Shown: piece after piece, positions 1 through 6,217 of the stretch
Numbering within the stretch: the first letter of the stretch is position 1
Layout of the letters: every line of letters begins with the position of its first letter
From: Bacteroidales bacterium
GTDB taxonomy: Bacteria > Bacteroidota > Bacteroidia > Bacteroidales > UBA10428
Length of the DNA: 6,217 bases
Reading direction: 5' to 3'
NCBI GenBank assembly: GCA_016935595.1
Contig: JAFGQQ010000214.1
Location: 1 to 6,217, forward strand
Made by a program: the position numbers and the translations under genes
Notes under the pieces: model-generated
Seen by the model: only the letters and a program-made list of their open reading frames with translations
What the model was told of the DNA's origin: nothing
Database searches by the model: none

Positions 1-2759
1 AATGTTTTTACAACTTCCAGGTCTAATCGGTTAAGAATATCGGCTGGTTTTATTATACCATATTCTTTAATTATTTTGTTAAGTGAATTATGCCCAACAA
101 ATGAAACAAATGCTCCGGGCACACCATGACCCGTGCAATCAACCGCTGCAATAATTTCTTTATTATCTTTTTTTGCAAACCAGAAGAAATCACCACTTAC
201 TATATCTTTTGGTCTGAAAAGAATAAAGGTATTTTCAAAAGCATCTTCCGGTAAAATTGCATCTTGTATTCGTTTTGCATATTTTATACTGTCGGTGATA
301 TCTTTGTTTTTTTTAGCCAATTCCTGATTTTTAATCCTGATCTCCTGGGTTCGTTCTTTTACCTTTTCCTCTAATATTCTTTTTTCCCTAATTAGGTTTC
401 TTTCACGTATTTTTATATAGGTTATAATAATTGTAAAACCCAGGATAATTACGGAAATAATAAACCAGGCTGTTTTATAGAATGGGGGTTTTATTGTAAA
501 TTCAAAAGCAAGTGGTTCTGAGTTCCATATTCCCAAATGATTTTTTGCTTTAATGTAAAGAACGTAATTACCTGGAGGTAAGATGCGATATATTACTGAA
601 GTTTGGTTAGTTGGAGATTGGTAATCATTATCAACTCCCTTTAACATAATTTGGTATTTAACTGCGTCGGGATTAGATAAACAAACACTTGAATATTCAA
701 GATATATAGGTTTTTCATTATGTTTTAGTTTGGTGCCGGAAATAATGGCACGGTCTTGTAAATTTACTTTGAATGTTTTCAAATAAATTTTTGGTTCAAC
801 AAATGGTTTTTGCATTAAATCAGGATCATAACGCATAACTCCATCTACAGTACCAAACCACATTTTTCCTTCGTTATCTTTAAAAGATGCGTTTTGCTTT
901 GCTTCAATTCCAATAAAACCGTTTTTCTTAGTAAAACTATACAATTTGTTGTTTTTATGGTCGATCTTATTCAAACCCAAATTAGTGCCAATATATATAT
1001 TCGAGTTATTGTCAATATCTATAAAAGAGATGAAGTTAGCTAGTAAACCATTTATTTCATTATATTTATAAATAACTTTCTTACCATTAAAGATTATTGC
1101 ACCTTGCTCAGTGCCTATCCAAATATGATCATCATTATCTTCCGTAAACGACCTGGGTGATATTTGTCCCAGTTCAGCAATAATATTAATTGATGAATCG
1201 ATAAGATTAATGGTTGTAACACCTTTACCTTCCGATCCCACCCAAACAATTCCATTATTTCCACAAAATATTGAAGAGATGGAAGGTCCTGCTAAACCTT
1301 CAACCTGACTGTATCTTTCGCTTTTTCCACTTTTAATTTCATAAAATATTAATCCGTCAACAGTTCCAACCCATAAATTATCATATTTATCAACATCCAT
1401 AGCAGTGACCCTTTGCAGCCTGTTCCACAAATTAATTTCCCTGACAGGGAAAAACGCATTGAATTTTTCATCATATCGTAATACGCCTAAATCTTCTGTG
1501 CCAACCCAAATGGTATTTTGACTATCTTGTTTAATAAACCTTATTTTTTTACTTCTTAAAGATTTATCATTTGAACTAATGTTTTGAAAGGTTTTATTAG
1601 CAGGATTATAAATTGATATGCCCGAGCTTGTTCCAAACCAAAATCTTCCGTATTTATCTTGATGAATAGCCGATACCTGGTTATCAATTAAACCGTCGTC
1701 TTCCGAAATGGAAATAAAATATTCTCCTTTATATATTTCTAAACCATGCTCCAGGGTTCCTATCAGAACATTTCCTTCATAATCTCCAATAACAGAATAT
1801 ATATTATTGTCATGCAAACCATTAACAGTATTGAATGTTTGTATTTTGTTTTCGTCTATTTTTGAAATACCGCCTCCCCAGCTGCCTGCCCAAATATTTC
1901 CGAGTTTATCTTCAGTAACGCATGTAATCCAGTTTTTTGCCAACCCATGTTTTACTTCATCATAGATTGTTATTTTTTTATATTCAATGGAATATTTGTA
2001 AAGGCCGCCATTGAAAGTCCCAAACCAGAAGTTATTTTTTGTGTCCTGGTACATACAAATAATTTGGAAGTATGTGGGAAATCCTTTTAATAAAAGATTT
2101 TCAAAGGTTGTATCGGTTTTATTGTAGGTTTTAATACCGATATCTGTAATAAAATATAATTTATTGTTGCGATCTCTGTAAGAAGAAAACACTCTGTCAC
2201 TTAAACTTCTTCCTTTGAAGATTTTAATATCAGCACTATCTAATATTTCTTTATTTGTTTTATAAATAATAATTGCCCCGTTGCCATGAGTAGTTAGCCA
2301 AATGTTATGTTGTGCGTCTTCAATAATTGATGTAATATCACTTTTTAAATCGAATGGGAATGATATTTCAGAGAATTTTTTTCCATTTGTTTTTGTTACG
2401 CCTCCGTCCAAATGGCCTAGCCAGATTATTCCTCTCGAATCCTGGTAGATGCTTTTTACACCACCTTTGGCAAGGTTATCCAGAACTGAGTAATTTGTAA
2501 AGTTTTGGCCATTAAATACTGATACTCCGCTAGGAGTTCCCAGCCAAACATTGCCTTGTTTATCCTGAAGCACACAATAAACTTTAGATTGTGCGAGACC
2601 CTCTTTTACACCATAGTTATCAAAATAGTATTTTTGCGCTTTAATTGATAAACCTGATAGGATTATTAATAAATAAAAAAAAGTTATCCGCTGAAAACTG
2701 CGAATAACTTTTTGGTTATTCGGAAAATAAAATATGTGCATTTTTAATTTTTTATACAT
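1..2759 (-). CDS. Propeller-type transmembrane sensor with SpoIIE/PP2C serine phosphatase output (3' end cut by window)
   Basis: The reading frame is open from ATG at 2759 to the window edge: 919 codons, no stop. Visible order: a signal peptide or anchor with a long basic n-region and a hydrophobic core at about residues 25-39 (possible cut IKA|Q, 41/42); 14 repeats of the form D..GN.W.GT..G at about 55-645, enough for two seven-bladed propellers; a Y_Y_Y domain at about 683-758; one membrane helix at about 764-784; a basic coiled coil to about 820 containing EKVKERTQEI; then SpoIIE/PP2C motifs DSIKYAKRIQDAILP, VSGDFFW (D857) and VDCTGHGVPGAF (D874), the expected metal-binding aspartates. Blades 3, 4, 7 and 13 are degenerate. 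About 100 or more C-terminal residues are missing. By family knowledge, the exported part senses a ligand and the cytoplasmic domain dephosphorylates a phosphoserine/threonine protein, often a STAS anti-sigma antagonist; no such partner is in view. The ligand is unknown. An in-frame ATG at 2741 is a credible alternative start, with a better A-rich lead-in. Confidence 0.93.
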   Translation of the reverse strand, partial: MYKKLKMHIFYFPNNQKVIRSFQRITFFYLLIILSGLSIKAQKYYFDNYGVKEGLAQSKVYCVLQDKQGNVWLGTPSGVSVFNGQNFTNYSVLDNLAKGGVKSIYQDSRGIIWLGHLDGGVTKTNGKKFSEISFPFDLKSDITSIIEDAQHNIWLTTHGNGAIIIYKTNKEILDSADIKIFKGRSLSDRVFSSYRDRNNKLYFITDIGIKTYNKTDTTFENLLLKGFPTYFQIICMYQDTKNNFWFGTFNGGLYKYSIEYKKITIYDEVKHGLAKNWITCVTEDKLGNIWAGSWGGGISKIDENKIQTFNTVNGLHDNNIYSVIGDYEGNVLIGTLEHGLEIYKGEYFISISEDDGLIDNQVSAIHQDKYGRFWFGTSSGISIYNPANKTFQNISSNDKSLRSKKIRFIKQDSQNTIWVGTEDLGVLRYDEKFNAFFPVREINLWNRLQRVTAMDVDKYDNLWVGTVDGLIFYEIKSGKSERYSQVEGLAGPSISSIFCGNNGIVWVGSEGKGVTTINLIDSSINIIAELGQISPRSFTEDNDDHIWIGTEQGAIIFNGKKVIYKYNEINGLLANFISFIDIDNNSNIYIGTNLGLNKIDHKNNKLYSFTKKNGFIGIEAKQNASFKDNEGKMWFGTVDGVMRYDPDLMQKPFVEPKIYLKTFKVNLQDRAIISGTKLKHNEKPIYLEYSSVCLSNPDAVKYQIMLKGVDNDYQSPTNQTSVIYRILPPGNYVLYIKAKNHLGIWNSEPLAFEFTIKPPFYKTAWFIISVIILGFTIIITYIKIRERNLIREKRILEEKVKERTQEIRIKNQELAKKNKDITDSIKYAKRIQDAILPEDAFENTFILFRPKDIVSGDFFWFAKKDNKEIIAAVDCTGHGVPGAFVSFVGHNSLNKIIKEYGIIKPADILNRLDLEVVKT
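2675..2713 (-). terminator. Terminator-like hairpin with T tract inside the sensor's signal-peptide codons
   Basis: On the minus strand the arms at 2713-2700 and 2691-2678 pair over 14 positions (13 Watson-Crick and one G-U) around the eight-base loop AGTTTTCA. The 3' arm runs into eight consecutive T (2682-2675) and further AT-rich sequence. This is the form of an intrinsic terminator, but it sits about 45 bases inside the sensor reading frame (codons 16-28), where no in-frame start lies downstream to rescue the gene. It may be a partial terminator that lowers sensor expression relative to the caspase, or an attenuator together with the upstream hairpin. Confidence 0.5.
2701..2722 (-). promoter_or_regulatory. 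Upstream hairpin (antiterminator-like) at the start of the sensor gene
   Basis: On the minus strand CGAATAAC (2722-2715) and GTTATTCG (2708-2701) are perfect reverse complements of eight bases, separated by the six-base loop CAAAAA. The second arm is also the core of the first arm of the terminator-like hairpin downstream, so the two structures cannot form at once. It lies in codons 13-20 of the sensor gene. The pairing is seen directly; the regulatory role is inferred. Confidence 0.5.
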
Positions 2760-2761
2760 TA
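2757..2761 (-). promoter_or_regulatory. TAATG stop-start overlap between caspase and sensor genes
   Basis: On the minus strand the caspase stop TAA (2761-2759) shares its last A with the ATG (2759-2757) that opens the sensor frame. Such one-base overlaps usually permit re-initiation by the terminating ribosome. No Shine-Dalgarno site precedes it. If the sensor starts instead at the ATG at 2741, the genes are 17 bases apart and coupling remains plausible. Confidence 0.65.
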
Positions 2762-5104
2762 TTTAGCAACGAAAAAGAAGGTTCCGTTTTCATCAACCAA
2801 TCCTGCTATTTTACCAAACTTTGGTTCTTGCTGGTTATTATTTCTGACTGCATTTTTAACTTGTGTAACAATTTTTTCGATAGGTATACAGGCATTCGGA
2901 TTGTTTTCTAATGCACCTGCAAAGGTCCTGGTAAATTGAGAATTATCAACTGCAAGTTCGTATCCGGCTGATGAAAATACCTGGGAAGATTTAAATCTTG
3001 TTGCATTCCAGTCGTTGCAATTTCTGTCTTCATCAATGGTTGAACGCATGGCCTGGTAAAATGTCGGGCCCGATTCGCAGGCATCAGTAATTACTAAGGT
3101 ATGAGTTACATAAGTTGAGTAGGCTTGTAATGAGGCTTTTAATGTATTTATATTAAAATATGAAAATTCATCGTCGCGAGTAGCGTCAACAGGTATCCAA
3201 TAACCTGTTTCATTTATAAATTTTCCATGCCCTGCATACCATACTAATAATGAGTTTACCCTGTTACTTCTAACTAAGTCTCTTAACTCTATAGAGAAGA
3301 ACTTTTCCATTTCTGCTTTAGTCATATCTTTTTTATGAATAGTATTATGTATTTCGTAACTTGCTAAAGCACTCTTCATCATTCGCACGTCTTTTGTCGG
3401 TCCTTCAAGGCTGGCAAATGATTCATAATTTGAATTTTCAATAAATACCACCCATGTTTTTCCCATTGGATTATCTTGTGAAATTACTGCGCCTTCCCTG
3501 TTAAAAAAGAATTCTCTGACATTTTCATTACCGTATTCGTCCATTGCTTTAATGGTAAATTTATTTTTATTAATTATTGAAATATTGGCAGAAAATGTAG
3601 GATTATATTCATCAATTTTAAAACTGGCAAGTGTTCCTTCAATAAGAATAGATTTTATTAAGCTTTCATCGTTTATTTTGCCTTCAATATAAAGTGAAGG
3701 ATTATCGCTATCCAGATAAATTTCACCATGATCGCTTGCATAAGGAGCTATAAGAGCTATGCCTGGAGGGTCGGCTTCATTACGTTCTATAACAAATATA
3801 CTTGTTTGAACATTATTATAAATATCGGCGGCCATTACAGTAAATTTATCTTTTCCAGCAATGTCTAATAAAGATGTAAATTCATAACCACCTGCGACTT
3901 TTATAAATTCAACCGGAATATCGTTAACTTTTAGCATTTCTATTTCACTTTCATCTTTGACAATTCCTTTTATGGTTGCTTGTGGTTCTTCGCCCGGGAT
4001 TCGAACAATTAAACTATTTACTGTTTTCGGTTTTATAATTTCGATAACCGGCTTATTCGATTCTTTTTTTAATTCAAATAATTTTTGCTGTGCTAAAGTT
4101 ATGATATTTCCAGAAATAGATTTATTTTGAGCTATAGAAATAACTTGTTTGTAATCTTTTACTGCCATTTCATTGTTTATTGCTTCTTCATAAGCCCGGC
4201 CTCTGTAATAATAAGCGTTTATGTTTTCCTGCTCAAAAGTAAGAGCTTTCGAGAAATCGTTTATTGCGTTTTGTGGTTGATTAAACTCGAGGTAATATAT
4301 TCCTCTCTTTATATATATTTCAACATTCGAAGGTTGTAATAGAATAATTTTTGAAAGGTCGTTAATTGCACTTGGATATTCTAATAATTCATGATGTATT
4401 TCGGCACGGGTAAGGTATCCGTTAATGCTCCTGTCATTTAATTTTATTACATGGTCGCATACCTGCACCGCTTCACGTTTTTTATTCAGTTTAACCTTAA
4501 CTTTTGCTAAAGCAATATAAGCTTCTTCATAAGATTTATTTAACACAAGCGCCTGGGCATAATCATATTCAGCACGGTCATGTTTTCCAAGACTGTCAGA
4601 AATTAAACCATGATAATAATGATTCACAGCATTGTTGGCATTTATTCCTAAAAGTTGTTCTGATTGAATTATAGCATCTTCGAATTTATTGAGTTCAATT
4701 AAAGCTTTAATTTTATATAAGTAGGCTTCTTCGTGTCGCTTATTAACATAAGTGGCTTTATTTAATAATTCTACTGCTTTTTCGTAATTTTTTAAAAGAT
4801 ATTGGATTCTTCCAGCATTGTAAAAAATCTCGTCATTACTAATTAAATTTTCACTGAGAAATATATAGTCATCTCCGGCTTCTTTTAGCTTCCCAAGCTT
4901 TTCGTATAAAGGGGCTCTTTCTTGATAAGCTTTAAAAAACTTTGGATCAATGTTTATTGCTTTTGAAAGCGCATCAATTGCCTCCTGGGTTTTGTTTTGA
5001 TTAATATAAGTTCTCGCTTCTTTATAATAAGTTTTTGCATTTTGGGCCGTTGCTCCAAAGTAAATAATAAAGAATGTGCTTATAGTAATAATCCGAATTT
5101 TCAT
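2759..5104 (-). CDS. Secreted TPR / Ig-like / caspase-family (peptidase C14) protein
   Basis: The gene encodes 781 residues and is complete. Residues 1-20 form a signal peptide with likely cleavage ATA|Q (20/21), so the protein should be exported. Nine TPR units of 34 residues follow at about 23-328, a scaffold for protein binding. Two similar beta-rich repeats of about 90 residues (about 352-440 and 447-535) share D-E-S-.-I near the start and K-.-K-F-T-.-.-A-.-D near the end; they resemble bacterial Ig-like domains. From about 547 there is a caspase fold: it starts WVVFIENSNY, carries the catalytic His in YAGHG (H626) and the catalytic Cys in TDACESG (C676). The 50-residue His-Cys spacing and the Asp two residues before the Cys fit caspase/metacaspase-like enzymes, so it is probably an active cysteine protease; its substrate is unknown. 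The start follows an A-rich stretch without a Shine-Dalgarno site, as is usual in Bacteroidota. The stop overlaps the start of the sensor gene by one base. Confidence 0.94.
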   Translation of the reverse strand: MKIRIITISTFFIIYFGATAQNAKTYYKEARTYINQNKTQEAIDALSKAINIDPKFFKAYQERAPLYEKLGKLKEAGDDYIFLSENLISNDEIFYNAGRIQYLLKNYEKAVELLNKATYVNKRHEEAYLYKIKALIELNKFEDAIIQSEQLLGINANNAVNHYYHGLISDSLGKHDRAEYDYAQALVLNKSYEEAYIALAKVKVKLNKKREAVQVCDHVIKLNDRSINGYLTRAEIHHELLEYPSAINDLSKIILLQPSNVEIYIKRGIYYLEFNQPQNAINDFSKALTFEQENINAYYYRGRAYEEAINNEMAVKDYKQVISIAQNKSISGNIITLAQQKLFELKKESNKPVIEIIKPKTVNSLIVRIPGEEPQATIKGIVKDESEIEMLKVNDIPVEFIKVAGGYEFTSLLDIAGKDKFTVMAADIYNNVQTSIFVIERNEADPPGIALIAPYASDHGEIYLDSDNPSLYIEGKINDESLIKSILIEGTLASFKIDEYNPTFSANISIINKNKFTIKAMDEYGNENVREFFFNREGAVISQDNPMGKTWVVFIENSNYESFASLEGPTKDVRMMKSALASYEIHNTIHKKDMTKAEMEKFFSIELRDLVRSNRVNSLLVWYAGHGKFINETGYWIPVDATRDDEFSYFNINTLKASLQAYSTYVTHTLVITDACESGPTFYQAMRSTIDEDRNCNDWNATRFKSSQVFSSAGYELAVDNSQFTRTFAGALENNPNACIPIEKIVTQVKNAVRNNNQQEPKFGKIAGLVDENGTFFFVAK

Positions 5105-5226
5105 TTTTATTTTGTTTAATGTTTATTAATTCAAATTTAAACGAATTCTATTCATACCAAAGATACTAAAAAAATAGTTATTTGTTTCGTAATATATGTA
5201 AAGAATTATAATATAATAATATACAT
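5105..5226. other. Intergenic region between ribD and the caspase gene
   Basis: This stretch is almost entirely A and T. It holds no reading frame of note and no tRNA-like fold. The only signal I can support is a -7 promoter motif read on the minus strand at 5165-5158. No convincing terminator for ribD is seen; the candidate stems are five base pairs or fewer. Confidence 0.7.
5158..5165 (-). promoter_or_regulatory. Probable -7 promoter element (TATCTTTG) for the caspase-sensor pair
   Basis: Read on the minus strand the bases are TATCTTTG, an exact fit to the Bacteroidota primary-sigma -7 consensus TAnnTTTG. It ends 54 bases before the caspase ATG, giving a leader of about 45-50 bases. No TTTG-type -33 element is found at the expected 19-21 base spacing, so the promoter may be weak or need an activator. 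The match is short and the background AT-rich, so chance is possible. Confidence 0.42.
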
Positions 5227-6217
5227 TTAACCAGTATTGTTATAATATATTAATTTACTATTTCCAATTGTATCAAAATATGTTCTTCCTCCTGAAATTA
5301 AAGGTGCTTTAATGCCTTGTTTAAACATTTTTGGTCCCATGAAAACTCTTGCTTCATCCCAAATATTAATATCAATAAAACTTAATAGTAACTTCCTGCC
5401 GCCTTCAATTATTACAGATTGGACATTTTTATTATATAAATCATTCAATATTTGTGGAATAATGTTTTTATTGAAATTTATTTTAATAAAATTTAAGTTT
5501 TTTTCAGCTTTGTCTTTTAATTGATTATATATAATAGTTTGAGCCGTATTATTAAAAATATTGTAATTTCTGTTAAGTTTTAAATTCTTGTCTATTACAA
5601 TTCTCAAAGGTGATTTTCCTGCCCAGAAACGGTTGGTTAAATCAGGATTATCTTTTTCAACTGTATTTGTTCCAACCATAATGGCTTGTTCTTCACTTCG
5701 CCATTTATGCACAAGAATACGTGCTGTTTTATCAGTAATCCAATTTGGTTCTATTGGTGAATTTTGATTTCTTTCCAAATCAATAAAACCGTCTAAGGTT
5801 TGAGCCCATTTTAAAATTATATATGGCCGTTTTTTTTCAATAAATGTCAGGTATTGTTTATTTAGGTTTATACATTCATTCTCTGAAATTCCGTTTTTCA
5901 CAATACATCCATTATTTTTTAACTTTTCTATACCTTTGCCGGCTACTATTTTATTTGGATCTATCATACCAACTATAATTTCAGGAATATTATATTCTAA
6001 TATTAAATCGGTACAAGGTGGTGTTTTACCAACATGTGAGCAAGGTTCCAGATTTACATAAAGCTTTGATTCTGATAATACTGATTTATCTTTAACCGAT
6101 TGAATAGCATTAACTTCAGCATGTGATTCGCCAATTTTTTTATGATAACCTTCACCAATAATTTTATTTTGATGAACAATAACACAGCCCACCATTGGAT
6201 TTGGAGCAACATTTCCC
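5227..6217 (-). CDS. ribD: Bifunctional riboflavin biosynthesis protein RibD (5' end cut by window)
   Basis: RibD deaminates 2,5-diamino-6-ribosylamino-4(3H)-pyrimidinone 5'-phosphate, then reduces the ribosyl side chain with NADPH, early in cytoplasmic riboflavin synthesis. 329 codons are visible. The frame stays open past the Met at 6195 into GNVAPNP, which precedes MVG in this family, so that Met is internal and roughly 20 N-terminal residues lie outside the window. Counting from the first visible residue, the deaminase zinc site is H32 (SHAE, with catalytic E34), C59 (PCSH) and C68 (PPC). GMIDPN and GKGIEKLKNNG complete that domain. The reductase domain begins at RPYIILKWAQTLDGFI (about 128-143) and shows VGTNTVEKDNP (about 179) and EGG at 271-273. 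Both active sites look intact. The 122-base gap and a promoter-like element after it suggest it is not in one operon with the caspase gene. Confidence 0.96.
   Translation of the reverse strand, partial: GNVAPNPMVGCVIVHQNKIIGEGYHKKIGESHAEVNAIQSVKDKSVLSESKLYVNLEPCSHVGKTPPCTDLILEYNIPEIIVGMIDPNKIVAGKGIEKLKNNGCIVKNGISENECINLNKQYLTFIEKKRPYIILKWAQTLDGFIDLERNQNSPIEPNWITDKTARILVHKWRSEEQAIMVGTNTVEKDNPDLTNRFWAGKSPLRIVIDKNLKLNRNYNIFNNTAQTIIYNQLKDKAEKNLNFIKINFNKNIIPQILNDLYNKNVQSVIIEGGRKLLLSFIDINIWDEARVFMGPKMFKQGIKAPLISGGRTYFDTIGNSKLIYYNNTG

Noticed and set aside
133..327. 64-residue plus-strand open frame
   Set aside because: It lies antisense to the conserved SpoIIE phosphatase and coiled-coil codons of the sensor gene and has no recognisable domain; it is a shadow.
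860..2600. Recurring motif at about 130-base spacing, considered as a DNA repeat array
   Set aside because: The repetition is at protein level (W.GT..G propeller blades of about 43 residues); the nucleotide copies differ widely, so this is neither a CRISPR array nor a tandem DNA repeat.
4127..4339. 70-residue hydrophobic plus-strand open frame
   Set aside because: It is antisense to the regular TPR repeats of the caspase gene; its hydrophobic look is a by-product of complementing Lys/Asn/Glu-rich codons.
5128..5147. Small stem (AATTC/GAATT, ten-base loop) in the caspase leader
   Set aside because: Five AT-rich base pairs are expected by chance in such sequence, and nothing nearby supports a regulatory role.
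5193..5226. Possible ribD terminator
   Set aside because: The best pairing, ATGTA with TACAT across about 21 bases, is too weak, and no G+C stem or T tract follows it.
5312..5524. 70-residue plus-strand open frame
   Set aside because: It is antisense to the conserved RibD reductase domain, with no homology signal of its own.
5227..6195. Met at 6195 as the ribD start
   Set aside because: The frame continues upstream into GNVAPNP, conserved in front of MVG in this family, so the real start lies beyond the window.

Overview
The window is strongly A+T-rich by eye, and all three genes it holds lie on the minus strand. It looks like chromosomal DNA of a Bacteroidota (Bacteroidetes) bacterium. The signs are: signal peptides with a likely cut before Gln (A|Q); A-rich sequence in front of start codons and no Shine-Dalgarno site; a TAnnTTTG-type -7 element; a large two-component-regulator-type propeller sensor; and the linker motif DSIKYAKRIQDAILP, typical of Bacteroidota SpoIIE-type phosphatases. 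The species cannot be named from this.

Layout, in the direction of transcription (high to low coordinates). (1) 6217-5227: ribD, the bifunctional deaminase/reductase of riboflavin synthesis. It runs off the window edge and lacks about 20 N-terminal residues. (2) 5226-5105: a 122-base AT-rich gap with a probable promoter for the next gene. (3) 5104-2759: a secreted 781-residue protein with nine TPR repeats, two Ig-like beta-sandwich repeats and a C-terminal caspase-like (peptidase C14) domain with an intact His/Cys dyad. (4) 2759-1: a large transmembrane sensor with a signal peptide, 14 propeller repeats, a Y_Y_Y domain, one membrane helix, a coiled coil and a SpoIIE/PP2C phosphatase domain. 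It is cut by the window edge after 919 codons.

The caspase and sensor genes overlap by one base (TAATG), so they are very likely co-transcribed and translationally coupled. Both products carry export signals. The caspase and the propellers should share the periplasm or outer surface, while the phosphatase should face the cytoplasm. A plausible but untested reading is a signalling unit in which an exported protease and a transmembrane phosphatase sensor work on the same stimulus. Right after the junction, within the first codons of the sensor, three alternating copies of an eight-base arm can form two mutually exclusive hairpins, the second followed by a T tract. This looks like an attenuator and is the most unusual element in the window. 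ribD is probably an unrelated housekeeping neighbour.
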